The translations under genes and the position numbers were made by a program. A stretch of 64,000 nucleotides of DNA. Source: RHKX01 sp963820055. Its GTDB lineage: Bacteria; Actinomycetota; Thermoleophilia; Solirubrobacterales; 70-9. Location: positions 101,494 through 165,493 of the forward strand of contig CAWFYJ010000006.1 of the NCBI GenBank assembly GCA_963820055.1, written 5' to 3'. This document shows positions 33,040 to 41,340 of this stretch, in pieces; positions within the stretch are counted from its first letter, which is position 1, and the number at the start of each line of letters is the position of its first letter. Under the pieces are notes generated by a model. The model saw nothing but the letters and a program-made list of their open reading frames with translations, did no database searches and was not told the DNA's origin.

Positions 33040-33195
33040 TTACTTCTGGCCCTGCGGCGCTGCCGCGGGCGTGGAGTGGTCGAGCGAGGGTGCGTCGATC
33101 GTCTGGCCCGAGCCTCCGAAGACGAACAGGATCAGGGCGACCAGGCCGATGACAAGGCCAATGCCTATGCCGATCGCGCGGTCGGTCCGGCTCAT
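33040..33195 (-). CDS. Small membrane protein upstream of the cupredoxin gene
   Basis: A 51-residue protein: short basic N-terminus (MSRTDRAIG), one Gly/Ile/Leu-rich helix (about 9-28) and an extracytoplasmic tail with a His (SLDHSTPAAAP). An upstream ATG at 33231 would add 12 residues. It is the first gene of the leftward set ending at 30929. No family recognised. Confidence 0.55.
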   Translation of the reverse strand: MSRTDRAIGIGIGLVIGLVALILFVFGGSGQTIDAPSLDHSTPAAAPQGQK

Positions 33196-33247
33196 CCCGA
33201 GGGAGGCTAGCCGATCGGCTCCCAGACCCACCGCGGTCAGCGGCGGG

Positions 33248-33565
33248 TCAGCAGGCGACGGGCGGGCCGCGCTTCGAGAGGGAGGCGGCGATCAGCAGGC
33301 CGCCGGCGGTGATCCGCCGCGCGACCGCGCGAAGGGACACGGAGGCAGCCGGGGCGAGGCACGCCGGGCCAGAGCGGGCGCGGAGGCCCTGGAGTCGCTC
33401 GATCCCCGGCGCCCGTCCCGTGAGGAGGACGGGGATGAGGAGCAGTGCGAGCGGCGCGAGCGCGAGGGCTCCGCCGGCGAGGGCGACGGCAACCGCAAGC
33501 GGCAGCGCCGCGACCAGGAAGGTCGCAGCGGCACGGCGCTGGGATCGGTCGCGTGAGGCCCGCAC
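33248..33565 (-). CDS. Hypothetical small membrane protein
   Basis: A 105-residue frame with a basic N-terminus (RASRDRSQRRAA), two adjacent hydrophobic segments (about 12-47) and an amphipathic C-terminus. Composition fits a membrane protein and the frame has GC3 bias like its neighbours, but no homologous family is recognised. The GTG start has no clear RBS. Separated by 52 bases from the next leftward gene. Confidence 0.45.
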   Translation of the reverse strand: MRASRDRSQRRAAATFLVAALPLAVAVALAGGALALAPLALLLIPVLLTGRAPGIERLQGLRARSGPACLAPAASVSLRAVARRITAGGLLIAASLSKRGPPVAC

Positions 33566-33611
33566 GGATGCTCAGCCTACAAGGCAACGTTTCGGTCCTG
33601 CCGAACCCGCG

Positions 33612-33640
33612 TTGACAGTCGCGAATACCTTTGGAAGGAT
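33612..33640 (+). promoter_or_regulatory. Sigma-70-type promoter of the secreted protein gene
   Basis: A perfect -35 TTGACA (33612-33617), a 17-base spacer and a -10-like AAGGAT (33635-33640). It precedes the gene at 33686 by about 45 bases and its RBS GGAGGATGGG. It is the clearest consensus -35 in the window. Confidence 0.65.
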
Positions 33641-33685
33641 CGAGAGCCTGGCGGCCTCGGCCGCGCCAGCGAACGGGAGGATGGG

Positions 33686-34123
33686 ATGAAGAGGAAGATC
33701 GGCGCAGCCGTTATCTGTTGCCTTGTCGCCGTCGGTGCCGCAGGAGCCGCGCAAGGGGCTTCGAACACGCTCACCGGCACCAGCCTCGGCGACCCGAACA
33801 ACGCAATGTCGTTACAGGTCACCGTCAAGAAGGGCACGGCGAAGACGGTCAGCAAGGTGAATGCGCGGAACTTCAACTACGCCTGCGACGACGAGGTGAC
33901 CACCGGTGAAAAGTCGTACTCGTTCCCGGGCAAGTTCAAGGTCAAGAAGGTGGACGGTAAGTACGTCTTCGGCGGCACCAGCGCGGACACGGCCGACCCC
34001 TATTGGCGGGTCTCCGGCTCGCTCAACAAGAAGGGGACCTCCGGCTACGTCGAGACCTACTACAGATTCAAGAGCGGCAGCTTCTACTGCGGCGGTAACG
34101 GCGGCGCGAACATCAAGAAGTAG
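33686..34123 (+). CDS. Secreted protein of unknown function
   Basis: A 145-residue exported protein. The signal peptide covers about 1-24 (MKRKIGAAVICCLVAVGAAGAAQG). The mature part is Lys/Gly/Tyr-rich with a beta-strand pattern (SLQVTVKKGTAKTV, GKFKVKKVDGKYVFGGT, YWRVSGSLNKKG) and two Cys (Cys71-like CDDE and FYCGG) that could form a disulfide. The strong promoter, a strong RBS (GGAGGATGGG) and a strong terminator suggest a highly expressed single gene. No family recognised. Confidence 0.8.
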   Translation: MKRKIGAAVICCLVAVGAAGAAQGASNTLTGTSLGDPNNAMSLQVTVKKGTAKTVSKVNARNFNYACDDEVTTGEKSYSFPGKFKVKKVDGKYVFGGTSADTADPYWRVSGSLNKKGTSGYVETYYRFKSGSFYCGGNGGANIKK

Positions 34124-34130
34124 GCCGGAA

Positions 34131-34166
34131 CGACGAACGCCCGGGCGAGACCCGGGCGTTCGATCG
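34131..34166 (+). terminator. Strong GC-rich terminator hairpin
   Basis: CGAACGCCCGGG (34134-34145) pairs perfectly with CCCGGGCGTTCG (34151-34162) around a 5-nt loop; the flanks add CGA/TCG pairs. It follows the secreted-protein stop by eight bases. A short CTTT, not a full T-tract, comes after. Confidence 0.8.
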
Positions 34167-34195
34167 TCGGCTTTCGCCCGCGGGTCGGGTGAGCC

Positions 34196-34807
34196 CTAGA
34201 CGCCGTCGAGAAGGCGCCAGTTGGCCGCGAAGGCACGCTCGGCGGCGGCGACGACCACGTCCTCGTCCTCGGGGGTGCAGATCAGCTCGTCGAGCAGCTC
34301 GCGCCCCTCGGCGGCATGCTCGACGTCGCGGCCCCGGTGGACCGTGAAGTAGCGCGTGCCGACCTCGGAGTCGACGCCGTAGTGGGCCTCGAGACCCTCC
34401 AGCTTCGTCTTCGAGATCTCCGGCTGGCCGCTCTCGATCGCGTAGAGGCGAGCGAGGGCGGAGAGGGCTCCGTCGCGCTCGGTCCAGACCTCGACGCACT
34501 CGGTGGTCTCGGCGTTGGCCGCGGCGTCGGTGTCGCCGTCGACCGCGTCGACGAAGCCATCCCACATCGCGATGTGGGCGCGCTCCTCGTCGGCGTGGGC
34601 GGCCAGCTCCGGATGCGCGGGCAGTTCGGCGGCCGCCTCGGCGGAGAGATCGGCGATGGCGGTGACCGCGTGGCGGTACTGACCCGAGTAGCGCGCGAGC
34701 TCCTCGGCGGTCAGCTCCCCTGCGGACCAGCGGATGTAGAAGGGGTGCTGGAGGACGTCGTGCCCGGCACGGGCCTCCTCGATGCGATCCCAGACGGTGT
34801 TGGCCAT
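34196..34807 (-). CDS. Haem-oxygenase-fold (TenA/PqqC-like) protein, possible di-iron enzyme
   Basis: A 203-residue all-helical protein of the TenA/PqqC/haem-oxygenase-like superfamily. Candidate metal ligands, Glu and His at helical spacing, are seen in HAVTAIADLSAEAAAELPAHPELAAHADEERAHIAMW and YAIESGQPEISKTKLEGLEAHYG. This resembles the iron-containing HDO group more than thiamin-degrading TenA (no active-site Cys). The ATG at 34807 has GGGAG six bases upstream. The intergenic region contains CCGAAT-N4-AGTA, loosely like the palindrome before rieske-sufBD, so iron regulation is possible but weakly supported. Confidence 0.75.
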   Translation of the reverse strand: MANTVWDRIEEARAGHDVLQHPFYIRWSAGELTAEELARYSGQYRHAVTAIADLSAEAAAELPAHPELAAHADEERAHIAMWDGFVDAVDGDTDAAANAETTECVEVWTERDGALSALARLYAIESGQPEISKTKLEGLEAHYGVDSEVGTRYFTVHRGRDVEHAAEGRELLDELICTPEDEDVVVAAAERAFAANWRLLDGV

Positions 34808-34900
34808 GCTCTGCTCCCTAATACTCTGAATTCGGTTACGGGAAAGTGAGCATACCCGCGCCCCGGACCGCTTCGGCGGGACCTCTACGATGCTCGCTTC

Positions 34901-35719
34901 GTGCGTCCCGAGAGAGACAACATCGCGATCCCGCCCTTCCCCCCGGGGATCACCTGGATCGGCACCGAGGCGCCGGTCAGCGAGCGCCTGACGGCCCGAT
35001 CCGCGCTGCTCGTCCACTTCTTCGAGCTCGGCGAGCTGAGCGGCATCCGGACGCTTCCATTCATCTCATCTCTCGCCGCGCGGTATGCCGAAAACGGCCT
35101 CTCGGTGCTCGGCGTCCACTCGCCGCGCTCGGCGCTGGCCGCCTCCGACGAAGCGCTCACCGCGGGCCTCGAGCGGCTCGACGTCGACTTCCCGGTGGGT
35201 AACGACAGCGAGCACCGGATCTGGCACGCGTACGGCTGCCGGGGCTGGCCGTCGACCTTCCTCTGGGGGCAGGGCGGCACGCTCCGCTACGTCCACTTCG
35301 GAGAGGGCGCCTACCACGAGACCGAGGAGGCCGTCCGCATCGAGCTCGCGGGCGGTGAGGGTCACGCCCTGCCCGAGCCGGTCATCGGGCCGCCGCCTTC
35401 CGGCAAGCCGCCGCGGATCGGCAAGCCGAGCGACGAGGTCTTCCCGGGCGGCTCCCACGACGTCGCCTGGCAGCCGGGCGAGCCCGGCGAGCCGCTCGAG
35501 GTCGAGTACGCGGGCGCCGGCGCCTGGGCCGCGCTCGACGGCGACGGCACCGTGGCCCTGACCGTCGATGACGAGCCGACCGGAGCGATCGTCCTCGACG
35601 GGCCTGGCCTCTACGAGCTCAGCGGCCACCCCGTGCACGGGATGCACGAGGTGCGCATGGACTTCGAGGGCGAGGTGAGGGTCTGGTCGCTGGCGTTCGC
35701 GCCCGGTCCCGAGCGCTGA
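34901..35719 (+). CDS. Thioredoxin-like (TlpA/DipZ-type) protein lacking CxxC
   Basis: A 272-residue protein. Residues 20-150 have a redoxin fold: SALLVHFFELGELSGIRTLPFISSLAARYAENGLSVLGVHSP, DVDFPVGNDSEHRIWHAYGCRGWPSTFLW with the cis-Pro turn (WPST). The active-site CxxC, expected in ELGELSGIRTLP, is replaced by residues without Cys. The C-terminal 120 residues are beta-rich, as in the NHL- or DipZ-associated tails. It is likely a non-redox binding or scaffold protein. GTG start; TACGAT (34886-34891) nine bases before it indicates a leaderless mRNA. Divergent from the haem-oxygenase-fold gene. Confidence 0.75.
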   Translation: MRPERDNIAIPPFPPGITWIGTEAPVSERLTARSALLVHFFELGELSGIRTLPFISSLAARYAENGLSVLGVHSPRSALAASDEALTAGLERLDVDFPVGNDSEHRIWHAYGCRGWPSTFLWGQGGTLRYVHFGEGAYHETEEAVRIELAGGEGHALPEPVIGPPPSGKPPRIGKPSDEVFPGGSHDVAWQPGEPGEPLEVEYAGAGAWAALDGDGTVALTVDDEPTGAIVLDGPGLYELSGHPVHGMHEVRMDFEGEVRVWSLAFAPGPER

Positions 35720-35725
35720 GCCGGA

Positions 35726-36703
35726 TCAGCCGGCGGTGCCGGCGGCGGCGAGATCGACCCGAATTTGCTTCGGCAGCATGAACCGGACGTCCTCGTCGAT
35801 CGCCCTGAGCTCGGAGACGTCGTCGGTGCCACGGGCGCGGAACATGTCGACGAGCTCGGTGACGAGCTCCTCGGGGGCGCTGGCGCCGGAGGTGATGCCG
35901 AGGGTCTCGACGCCCTCCAGCCACTCCTCGTCGACCTCCGCCGCCTTGTCGATCAGGTAGGACGGGGTCCCGAGCTCGCGAGTCACGTCGACGAGCCGGT
36001 TCGAGTTGGAGGAGTTGCGAGAGCCGATCACCAGGACGAGGTCGCACTCGTTGGCGAGCTGCTTGACCGCGAGCTGGCGGTTCGTCGTCGCGTAACAGAT
36101 GTCATCGGACTTGGGACTGGCGATGTTCGGGAAGCGCTCGCGGAGGCGGGCGATGACGCCGGCGGTCTCGTCGACGGAAAGAGTCGTCTGGGTGATGAAG
36201 GCGACCCGGTCGGGATCGTCGATCTCGAGGCGGTCGACGTCCTCGGTCGTCTCGACGAGGATTATCGAGTCCGGCGCCTCGCCGGTCGTGCCCTCGACCT
36301 CCTCGTGCCCGTCGTGGCCGATCATGATGATCGTGTAGCCCTCCTCGGCGAACTTGCGGGCCTCGACGTGGACCTTGGTGACCAGCGGGCAGGTCGCGTC
36401 GATCGTGCGCAGCTGTCGCTTCGCGGAGTTGGCGTGCACCGCCGGGGAGACGCCGTGGGCGCTGAAGACGACAAGGGCGCCCTCGGGCACCTCCGTCTCC
36501 TGATCGACGAAGATCGCGCCGCGTTCGGTGAGCTGCTCGACCACGTGCTTGTTGTGGACGATCTCCTTGCGGACGTACACGGGTGCGCCGTGCAGATCCA
36601 GGGCGTGCTCGACCGTCTGCACGGCCCTGTCGACGCCCGCGCAATATCCGCGCGGCGCGGCGAGCAGGAGCTTGCTCGGGGTCTTCAGGGGGGTCTCTGC
36701 CAT
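35726..36703 (-). CDS. ispH: 4-hydroxy-3-methylbut-2-enyl diphosphate reductase
   Basis: A 325-residue [4Fe-4S] enzyme for the last step of the MEP isoprenoid pathway. The cluster ligands are Cys21 (PRGYCAGVDRA), Cys105 (DATCPLV) and Cys203 (DDICYATTNRQ); the substrate residues His50, His83 and the EE-type acid pair in HEEVEGT (133-139) are present, as is the SNSNRL loop. Length matches actinobacterial IspH. TACCCT (36716-36711) is seven bases before ATG, so it may be transcribed separately as a leaderless mRNA although it follows the RDD gene by 32 bases. Confidence 0.96.
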   Translation of the reverse strand: MAETPLKTPSKLLLAAPRGYCAGVDRAVQTVEHALDLHGAPVYVRKEIVHNKHVVEQLTERGAIFVDQETEVPEGALVVFSAHGVSPAVHANSAKRQLRTIDATCPLVTKVHVEARKFAEEGYTIIMIGHDGHEEVEGTTGEAPDSIILVETTEDVDRLEIDDPDRVAFITQTTLSVDETAGVIARLRERFPNIASPKSDDICYATTNRQLAVKQLANECDLVLVIGSRNSSNSNRLVDVTRELGTPSYLIDKAAEVDEEWLEGVETLGITSGASAPEELVTELVDMFRARGTDDVSELRAIDEDVRFMLPKQIRVDLAAAGTAG

Positions 36704-36735
36704 CCCCCGAAGGGTAGCGACGGGCCCTCGCCGCC

Positions 36736-37725
36736 TCAGCCTGGCGCGCCGGGCACGAGATTCTGCGACCAGGGCGCCAGGACGCGGTTCTCCCGTTTGA
36801 CCATGTCGGTCGCCGAAACCCGGTCCTGGAAGCCGCGGCGGTTGTCGCGGAAGAGAATCGGCGCCAGCCCGAGGCCGAACGGGATGACCGCGAGAACCGT
36901 TGCCCAGAGCCGGCGGTTAGCCCGTCGCACCCCGATCTCGGGGTTGCCCTCGTGCTCGAGCTGGATGCCGACGAAGCGCATGCCGGGGGTCTGGCCCTCG
37001 AAGGCCCAGAACCCGACGAAGTAGATCGCGACCGTGATGAAGGCGGCGACCGAAAGGAGTCCGGCCAGCCAGGCCGGGATCTTCTCGTCGGTGATCAGCT
37101 GCAGGGCGCCGGAGAGCATCGAGGTGAAGAGGGCGAAGCCCGCGGCGAGGATTCCCGCGTCGGCGGCGAGCGAAACGCCCCGGCCGACGAGGCCGACGTG
37201 ATCGGTCGGCACCGCCCTCGGCCGGCGCCGGAAGATCCGGCGGACGGTCCGCTCGAGAAAGGCGTCGACGGCGGAGGCGGCGCGCCAGATCTGGCGGCCG
37301 AGGTCGGAGATCAGGCCGACGCCCTGTGAGGCGAGCGCAACCCGGACCTCGGGCGCCTCGGCGATCCGCTCGACGAGCATCTGCGCCTTCTCGCTGGCGA
37401 GGATGTCCTCCCAGACGCGATCGGCCACCTCGCTGTCGAGGGCCCGCTTGATCGTCGCCTCGATCCGCTCGTCGTCGAGCGACTCCTCGATCGCGTCGGC
37501 GATCCGGCCGTCGTCGATCAGCCTCGTGATGGCGCGCTCGACCGCGGCGCTCTCGAGCGCCCGGACGATCGCCTCCTCGACGGCGACTTCGACGGTGCGG
37601 TCGATCCCGGTCGCGCCGGCGAGCCTGCCGACGCCGCGGGCGCCGCCTTCGAGCAGCCGTCCGCCGATCGGAACCTCGGGCCTCGATCGCCCGTTCGAGT
37701 CGCTCTCTCCCACTGCGCTCGACAC
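36736..37725 (-). CDS. RDD family membrane protein
   Basis: A 329-residue membrane protein. The N-terminal 165 residues are soluble, with amphipathic repeats of the kind V(E/A)xAIxRxLxDxRIxxAI. The RDD domain (about 175-320) has three hydrophobic segments, the defining Arg and Asp residues in GRGVSLAADAGIL and RRANRRLWATVLAVIPFGLG...DNRRGFQDR. RDD proteins include ion exchangers but most are uncharacterised. GTG start with GGAG five bases upstream; the gap to the M28 peptidase gene is 12 bases, so they are probably cotranscribed. Confidence 0.85.
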   Translation of the reverse strand: MSSAVGESDSNGRSRPEVPIGGRLLEGGARGVGRLAGATGIDRTVEVAVEEAIVRALESAAVERAITRLIDDGRIADAIEESLDDERIEATIKRALDSEVADRVWEDILASEKAQMLVERIAEAPEVRVALASQGVGLISDLGRQIWRAASAVDAFLERTVRRIFRRRPRAVPTDHVGLVGRGVSLAADAGILAAGFALFTSMLSGALQLITDEKIPAWLAGLLSVAAFITVAIYFVGFWAFEGQTPGMRFVGIQLEHEGNPEIGVRRANRRLWATVLAVIPFGLGLAPILFRDNRRGFQDRVSATDMVKRENRVLAPWSQNLVPGAPG

Positions 37726-37737
37726 GTTACTCCGGAA

Positions 37738-38658
37738 CTAGGGTGCTTCGATGCGGGGCAGGGCCCGAAGCGCGGCCCCGCCGACGGCGTCGAGGCTTTC
37801 CGGACACACGGCGTCGAGATCGTCGGCGTTCGTGTGCCAGTACTCGCCGGGGGAGCCGCCGGGGCCGAACTCGAAGTCGATCAGGTCGACGGCGGGAACT
37901 CCGGCCTCGAGGAACGGGACGTGGTCGTCGTCCACCGCGGGCGCCGTCCCGTCGAACGTCGCCGGGTCGGCGTCGGAGAACAGCGAGTAGAGGCCGGCGT
38001 CCGAGTTCTCCTCACGGGCCACGGTGAGGTCGCAGTCGCCGACCATGTCGAGGAGGACCATCGCCCCGACCTCGCCGAGCGGTGGGGATCCCTGCCTGCC
38101 GCTCCGGGCGTACTCGACGTACTGGCGGCTGCCGCGGGTCCCGTCGTCCTCGAAGTCGCGATCGCCGCGCGCCTCCTCGCCGTCGAAGAGCGCAATCGCC
38201 AAGGAGGGGCCGGGCATCGGGTGCGGAAGCGCCCGGGCGAGCTCGAGGACGACAGCCGTCCCCGAGGCGCCGTCGTTGGCGCCGACGAAGCCGGACAGAT
38301 CCTTCGTGTCGTAGTGGGCGCCGAGGACCACGGTTCCGGCACCGCGGCCCGGGATCGTGCCGATGACGTTGCGGAACGGGCGCTGGATACGGACGTCGCG
38401 GGCGCCGGCGCGGCGCAGGTCGCGGGCGAGCCGGGCCGAGAGGCGGCGCGCAGCCGCCGAGCCGGACGGCCGGGGGCCGAGGTCGACCTGGGCGCGGAGG
38501 TCGGCGAAAGCGCGATCCGCGTCGAATCCGTCGCGGGCGTTCGCGGCGGGGACTGTGGCCTCTCCGCCCCCGCCGCAGCCCGTCGCGAGCGCGAGGAGAG
38601 CGATTGCGGTGCAGACGCCGAACGCGGCCGCGGCCGGGCGGTGGCGGGTCTGCGACAT
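37738..38658 (-). CDS. M28 family zinc aminopeptidase, lipoprotein
   Basis: A 306-residue exported peptidase. The signal ends in a lipobox (LATGC), so it is lipid anchored. The co-catalytic zinc motifs are clear: GAHYDTKD (His, Asp) with GANDGASGTAV (bridging Asp), LFDGEEARGD (Glu pair), VLLDMVGD (Asp) and YWHTNADD (His). The ATG at 38658 begins the signal peptide and is preceded by TAACGT (38671-38666) at seven bases, a leaderless arrangement that overlaps the divergent promoter of the acyltransferase gene. Confidence 0.92.
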   Translation of the reverse strand: MSQTRHRPAAAAFGVCTAIALLALATGCGGGGEATVPAANARDGFDADRAFADLRAQVDLGPRPSGSAAARRLSARLARDLRRAGARDVRIQRPFRNVIGTIPGRGAGTVVLGAHYDTKDLSGFVGANDGASGTAVVLELARALPHPMPGPSLAIALFDGEEARGDRDFEDDGTRGSRQYVEYARSGRQGSPPLGEVGAMVLLDMVGDCDLTVAREENSDAGLYSLFSDADPATFDGTAPAVDDDHVPFLEAGVPAVDLIDFEFGPGGSPGEYWHTNADDLDAVCPESLDAVGGAALRALPRIEAP

Positions 38659-38676
38659 GCGCGATACGTTAGGGCC
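38659..38676. promoter_or_regulatory. Overlapping divergent -10 elements
   Basis: The 7-mer TACGTTA (38665-38671) reads as TACGTT on the plus strand, six bases from the ATG at 38677, and as TAACGT on the minus strand, seven bases from the ATG at 38658. One symmetric sequence can thus serve both divergent leaderless genes. Confidence 0.65.
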
Positions 38677-40155
38677 ATGCCTCAGGGTCACATGGATCGC
38701 CTGACCGCGATCGACGCATCTTTCCTGACGAACGAGTCGGGCACCAGCCACATGCACATCGGCGGCGTGACGATCTTCGAGGGTCCCCCGCCCAGCTACG
38801 AGGATCTCCTCGACCACGTCGAGAGCCGCCTTCACCTCGTTCCCCGCTACCGGCAGAAGCTGGCCGTTCCGCCCGTCGAGACCGGCCGGCCGTTCTGGGT
38901 CGACGACCCGCAGTTCCACCTCGGCTACCACGTCCGCCACTCCGCGCTCCCGGCGCCGGGCGACGAGGCGGTGCTGCGGCGGATGGCCGCGCGCGTCTTC
39001 TCCCAGCAGCTCGACCGCACGAAGCCGCTCTGGGAGCTCTGGCTCGTCGAGGGTCTGCGCAAGCGCCGTTTCGCCCTGATCTCGAAGACCCACCACTCGC
39101 TCGTCGACGGCGTCTCCGGCGTCGACATCGCAACCGTCCTCTTCGACGTGAAGCCCGTCCCCGAGCCGGTCAAGGCCGAGCACGACTGGATCCCCAGCCC
39201 GAGCCCATCCGGCGCCGAGCTGGCCGCCCGCGGGATCGAGGGCGTCGCGAAGTCGCCGATCGGAGCCGCCCGCCGGCTCGCGTCCGCCGTCAGCTCGCCG
39301 AAGACCGCCGCCCGGAGCATCCAAGACGCCGCCGAGGGCCTCGGCGAGGTCGCCTGGGAGTTCGCGAACCCGGCGCCGGACCTGCCGCTCAACGTACCGA
39401 TCGGCCCGCATCGCCGCTACACGTGGGTGCGCGGCGACCTCGCCCAGTACAAGCGGATCAAGACCGAGCTCGGCGGGACCGTCAACGACGTCGTCCTCTG
39501 CGTCGTCGCCGGCGCCCTGCGGCGCTGGCTGAAGGCACGCAGCGTCCGCACCGAGGGCCTGGAGCTGCGGGCGCTCGTGCCCGTGTCGATCCGTGCTGCA
39601 GACAGCCGCGGCGAGCTCGGTAACCAGATCGCCGCCGTCCGCGGACCGCTGCCGGTCTACGTCGAGGACCCGGTCGCCCGCCTGCGCACGGTCCGCGAGG
39701 CGATGGACGGGATCAAGTCGTCGAAGAAGGCACTCGGCGCCGAGGTGATCTCGCGGTTCAACGACTTCGCGCCGCCGACGCTGCTGGCGCAGGCCGCACG
39801 GATCAACTTCTCGACCCGCCTGTTCAACCTGATCGTCACCAACGTGCCGGGCCCGCAGATCCCCCTCTACGTGCTCGGCCGCGAGCTCCTCGACATCTTC
39901 CCGGTCGCTTTCCTGCCCGAAAACCACGCGCTCGCGATCGCGATCATGTCCTACAACGGCAAGATCGACTTCGGCCTGCTCGGCGACTACGACGCGATGG
40001 AGGACATCCTCCTCATCTCCGAGGGGATCGAGGCGGAGACGCGACAGCTCCTCGAGGCGGCCGAGGAGTCCGAGCGGCGCACCAAGGAGCGCAAGCAGAA
40101 GCAGAGCCGCAAGCCGGAGACGAGCTCCGACACGGCCGGCACACCCTCCGCCTAG
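38677..40155 (+). CDS. Wax ester synthase / diacylglycerol acyltransferase (WS/DGAT)
   Basis: A 492-residue O-acyltransferase making triacylglycerols or wax esters from acyl-CoA. The catalytic motif HHxxxDG is His139-His140-SLV-Asp144-Gly145 (KTHHSLVDGVSG). The opening MDRLTAIDASFL, PLWELWLVEGL, the NDVVLCVVAGALRRWL helix and NVPGPQIPLYVLGREL are family landmarks. The last 40 residues are charged (EERRTKERKQKQSRK). Start 38677 is favoured by the -10 box; the ATG at 38692 (MDRLTA) with AGGG upstream is a good alternative. It points to storage-lipid synthesis, common in actinobacteria. Confidence 0.93.
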   Translation: MPQGHMDRLTAIDASFLTNESGTSHMHIGGVTIFEGPPPSYEDLLDHVESRLHLVPRYRQKLAVPPVETGRPFWVDDPQFHLGYHVRHSALPAPGDEAVLRRMAARVFSQQLDRTKPLWELWLVEGLRKRRFALISKTHHSLVDGVSGVDIATVLFDVKPVPEPVKAEHDWIPSPSPSGAELAARGIEGVAKSPIGAARRLASAVSSPKTAARSIQDAAEGLGEVAWEFANPAPDLPLNVPIGPHRRYTWVRGDLAQYKRIKTELGGTVNDVVLCVVAGALRRWLKARSVRTEGLELRALVPVSIRAADSRGELGNQIAAVRGPLPVYVEDPVARLRTVREAMDGIKSSKKALGAEVISRFNDFAPPTLLAQAARINFSTRLFNLIVTNVPGPQIPLYVLGRELLDIFPVAFLPENHALAIAIMSYNGKIDFGLLGDYDAMEDILLISEGIEAETRQLLEAAEESERRTKERKQKQSRKPETSSDTAGTPSA

Positions 40156-40427
40156 TGCCCGATCCCGGTCCGAGCCCATTCCGCTACCACCTCGAGCTGA
40201 CCCCGGCTCAGCTGCGCCTCGCCCATGACGCCCTCCAAGGCCTTGCGGCCGGAGCGGAAGCCGACGAACGGACGCGGCGGATCGTCGCCGAGATCCTCGA
40301 GAAGTTCCCGGACGAGGACGCGATCGCCGCGATCCGGCTCAGCGATGACGGCGGCTCCGCGCCGGAGCCGGAACCGGACGACCCCTCTCCGCCTGCCAAT
40401 CCCGAGCCGCCCGACCTGCTCGCCTGA
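40155..40427 (+). CDS. Hypothetical small protein
   Basis: A 90-residue soluble protein. Two or three helices (YHLELTPAQLRLAHDALQGLAAG, EADERTRRIVAEILEKFPDEDAIAAIRL) are followed by a Pro/Glu/Asp tail. Its GTG shares one base with the WS/DGAT stop (TAGTG), so it is translationally coupled to that gene. No family recognised; it might be an accessory of lipid synthesis. Confidence 0.6.
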   Translation: MPDPGPSPFRYHLELTPAQLRLAHDALQGLAAGAEADERTRRIVAEILEKFPDEDAIAAIRLSDDGGSAPEPEPDDPSPPANPEPPDLLA

Positions 40428-40473
40428 CTATGTCCTGCCCGGGGGGCCGGGCCGCTAGCCTGCCCGCTTCCCG

Positions 40474-41340
40474 ATGAGCGTCTCAGTTCAGATCGGCCTG
40501 CTGATGGCAGTCGCCACCGCCTTTTTCGCGGTCGTCGGCTTCCTCTACAAGCACAAGGGCGCCGTCGGCTCGCCGCCGGTCGAGTGGAGCCGGCCGGTCC
40601 GCACCTCGCTGAGCCTGTTCAGAAATCGCTGGTACGTGCTCGGGATCGTCATCGCTATCGGTTCCTGGGGATTTCACGTAGCCGCCCTCGCCCTGGCGCC
40701 GATCTCGCTGGTCCAGTCCGTGATCGCCGGCGGATTGGTGCTGCTCACGGTCGTCGCCGATCGCCTCTTCGCCCACCACGTGACCCGCCGCGAGTGGATC
40801 GGGGTGGCCCTAGCGGCGCTCGGGCTGGCCTTCCTCGCCGCAACCCTCGAGGGCTCGGGCAGCGGCGCCCACTCCGACTACGAGGCGGCCACCCTCGCGA
40901 TCTTCCTGGCAATCGTCACGGCGATGGCGATCACGGTCGCGGTCGTCGGCTGGCGAACCGATCACGCCGGGGTCGCCCTCGGCGCCTCCGCCGGCCTCTT
41001 CTGGGCGGTCTCCGACACCGCGATCAAGGCCCAGACCGGCACCTTCGGGGAGAGCCTGACGACGGTCTTCATCAGCCCACTCGTCCTGCTCATCATCGTC
41101 GCGTCGTTCGTCGGCCTGACCGTCTCGGCCAAGAGCCTCCAGATCGGCAAGGCCGTTCCCGTGATCGCGATGACGACCGTCGCCGCCAACGCCCTGACGA
41201 TCATTTCCGGCCCGATCGTCTTCGGCGACCCGGTCCCGGACGACACCCTCGGCTTCATCGCCCGGATCCTCGCCTTCGTCCTCGTTATCGGCGCCGCGGC
41301 CCTCACCCCCGCCCCGGTCCGGGCCGCGGAGGCCACCTAG
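40474..41340 (+). CDS. EamA/DMT-type membrane transporter
   Basis: A 288-residue protein with about nine transmembrane helices arranged as a duplicated half, typical of the drug/metabolite transporter superfamily. Landmarks: SWGFHVAALALAPISLVQSVIAGGLVLLTVVADRLFA in the first half, WAVSDTAIKAQTG and IGKAVPVIAMTTVAANALTIISGPIVFGD in the second. The pattern also resembles Mg2+-transporter-like NIPA proteins. TAGCCT (40456-40461) lies 12 bases before ATG. Substrate unknown. Confidence 0.82.
   Translation: MSVSVQIGLLMAVATAFFAVVGFLYKHKGAVGSPPVEWSRPVRTSLSLFRNRWYVLGIVIAIGSWGFHVAALALAPISLVQSVIAGGLVLLTVVADRLFAHHVTRREWIGVALAALGLAFLAATLEGSGSGAHSDYEAATLAIFLAIVTAMAITVAVVGWRTDHAGVALGASAGLFWAVSDTAIKAQTGTFGESLTTVFISPLVLLIIVASFVGLTVSAKSLQIGKAVPVIAMTTVAANALTIISGPIVFGDPVPDDTLGFIARILAFVLVIGAAALTPAPVRAAEAT

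Noticed and set aside
34808..34900. Second Rrf2/IscR-type site before the haem-oxygenase-fold gene
   Set aside because: Only partial similarity (CCGAAT-N4-AGTA) with different spacing to the GGG; not enough to annotate as an operator.
37834..38676. Upstream extension of the WS/DGAT frame
   Set aside because: Antisense to the M28 peptidase, whose zinc motifs are complete; the acyltransferase begins at 38677 or 38692.
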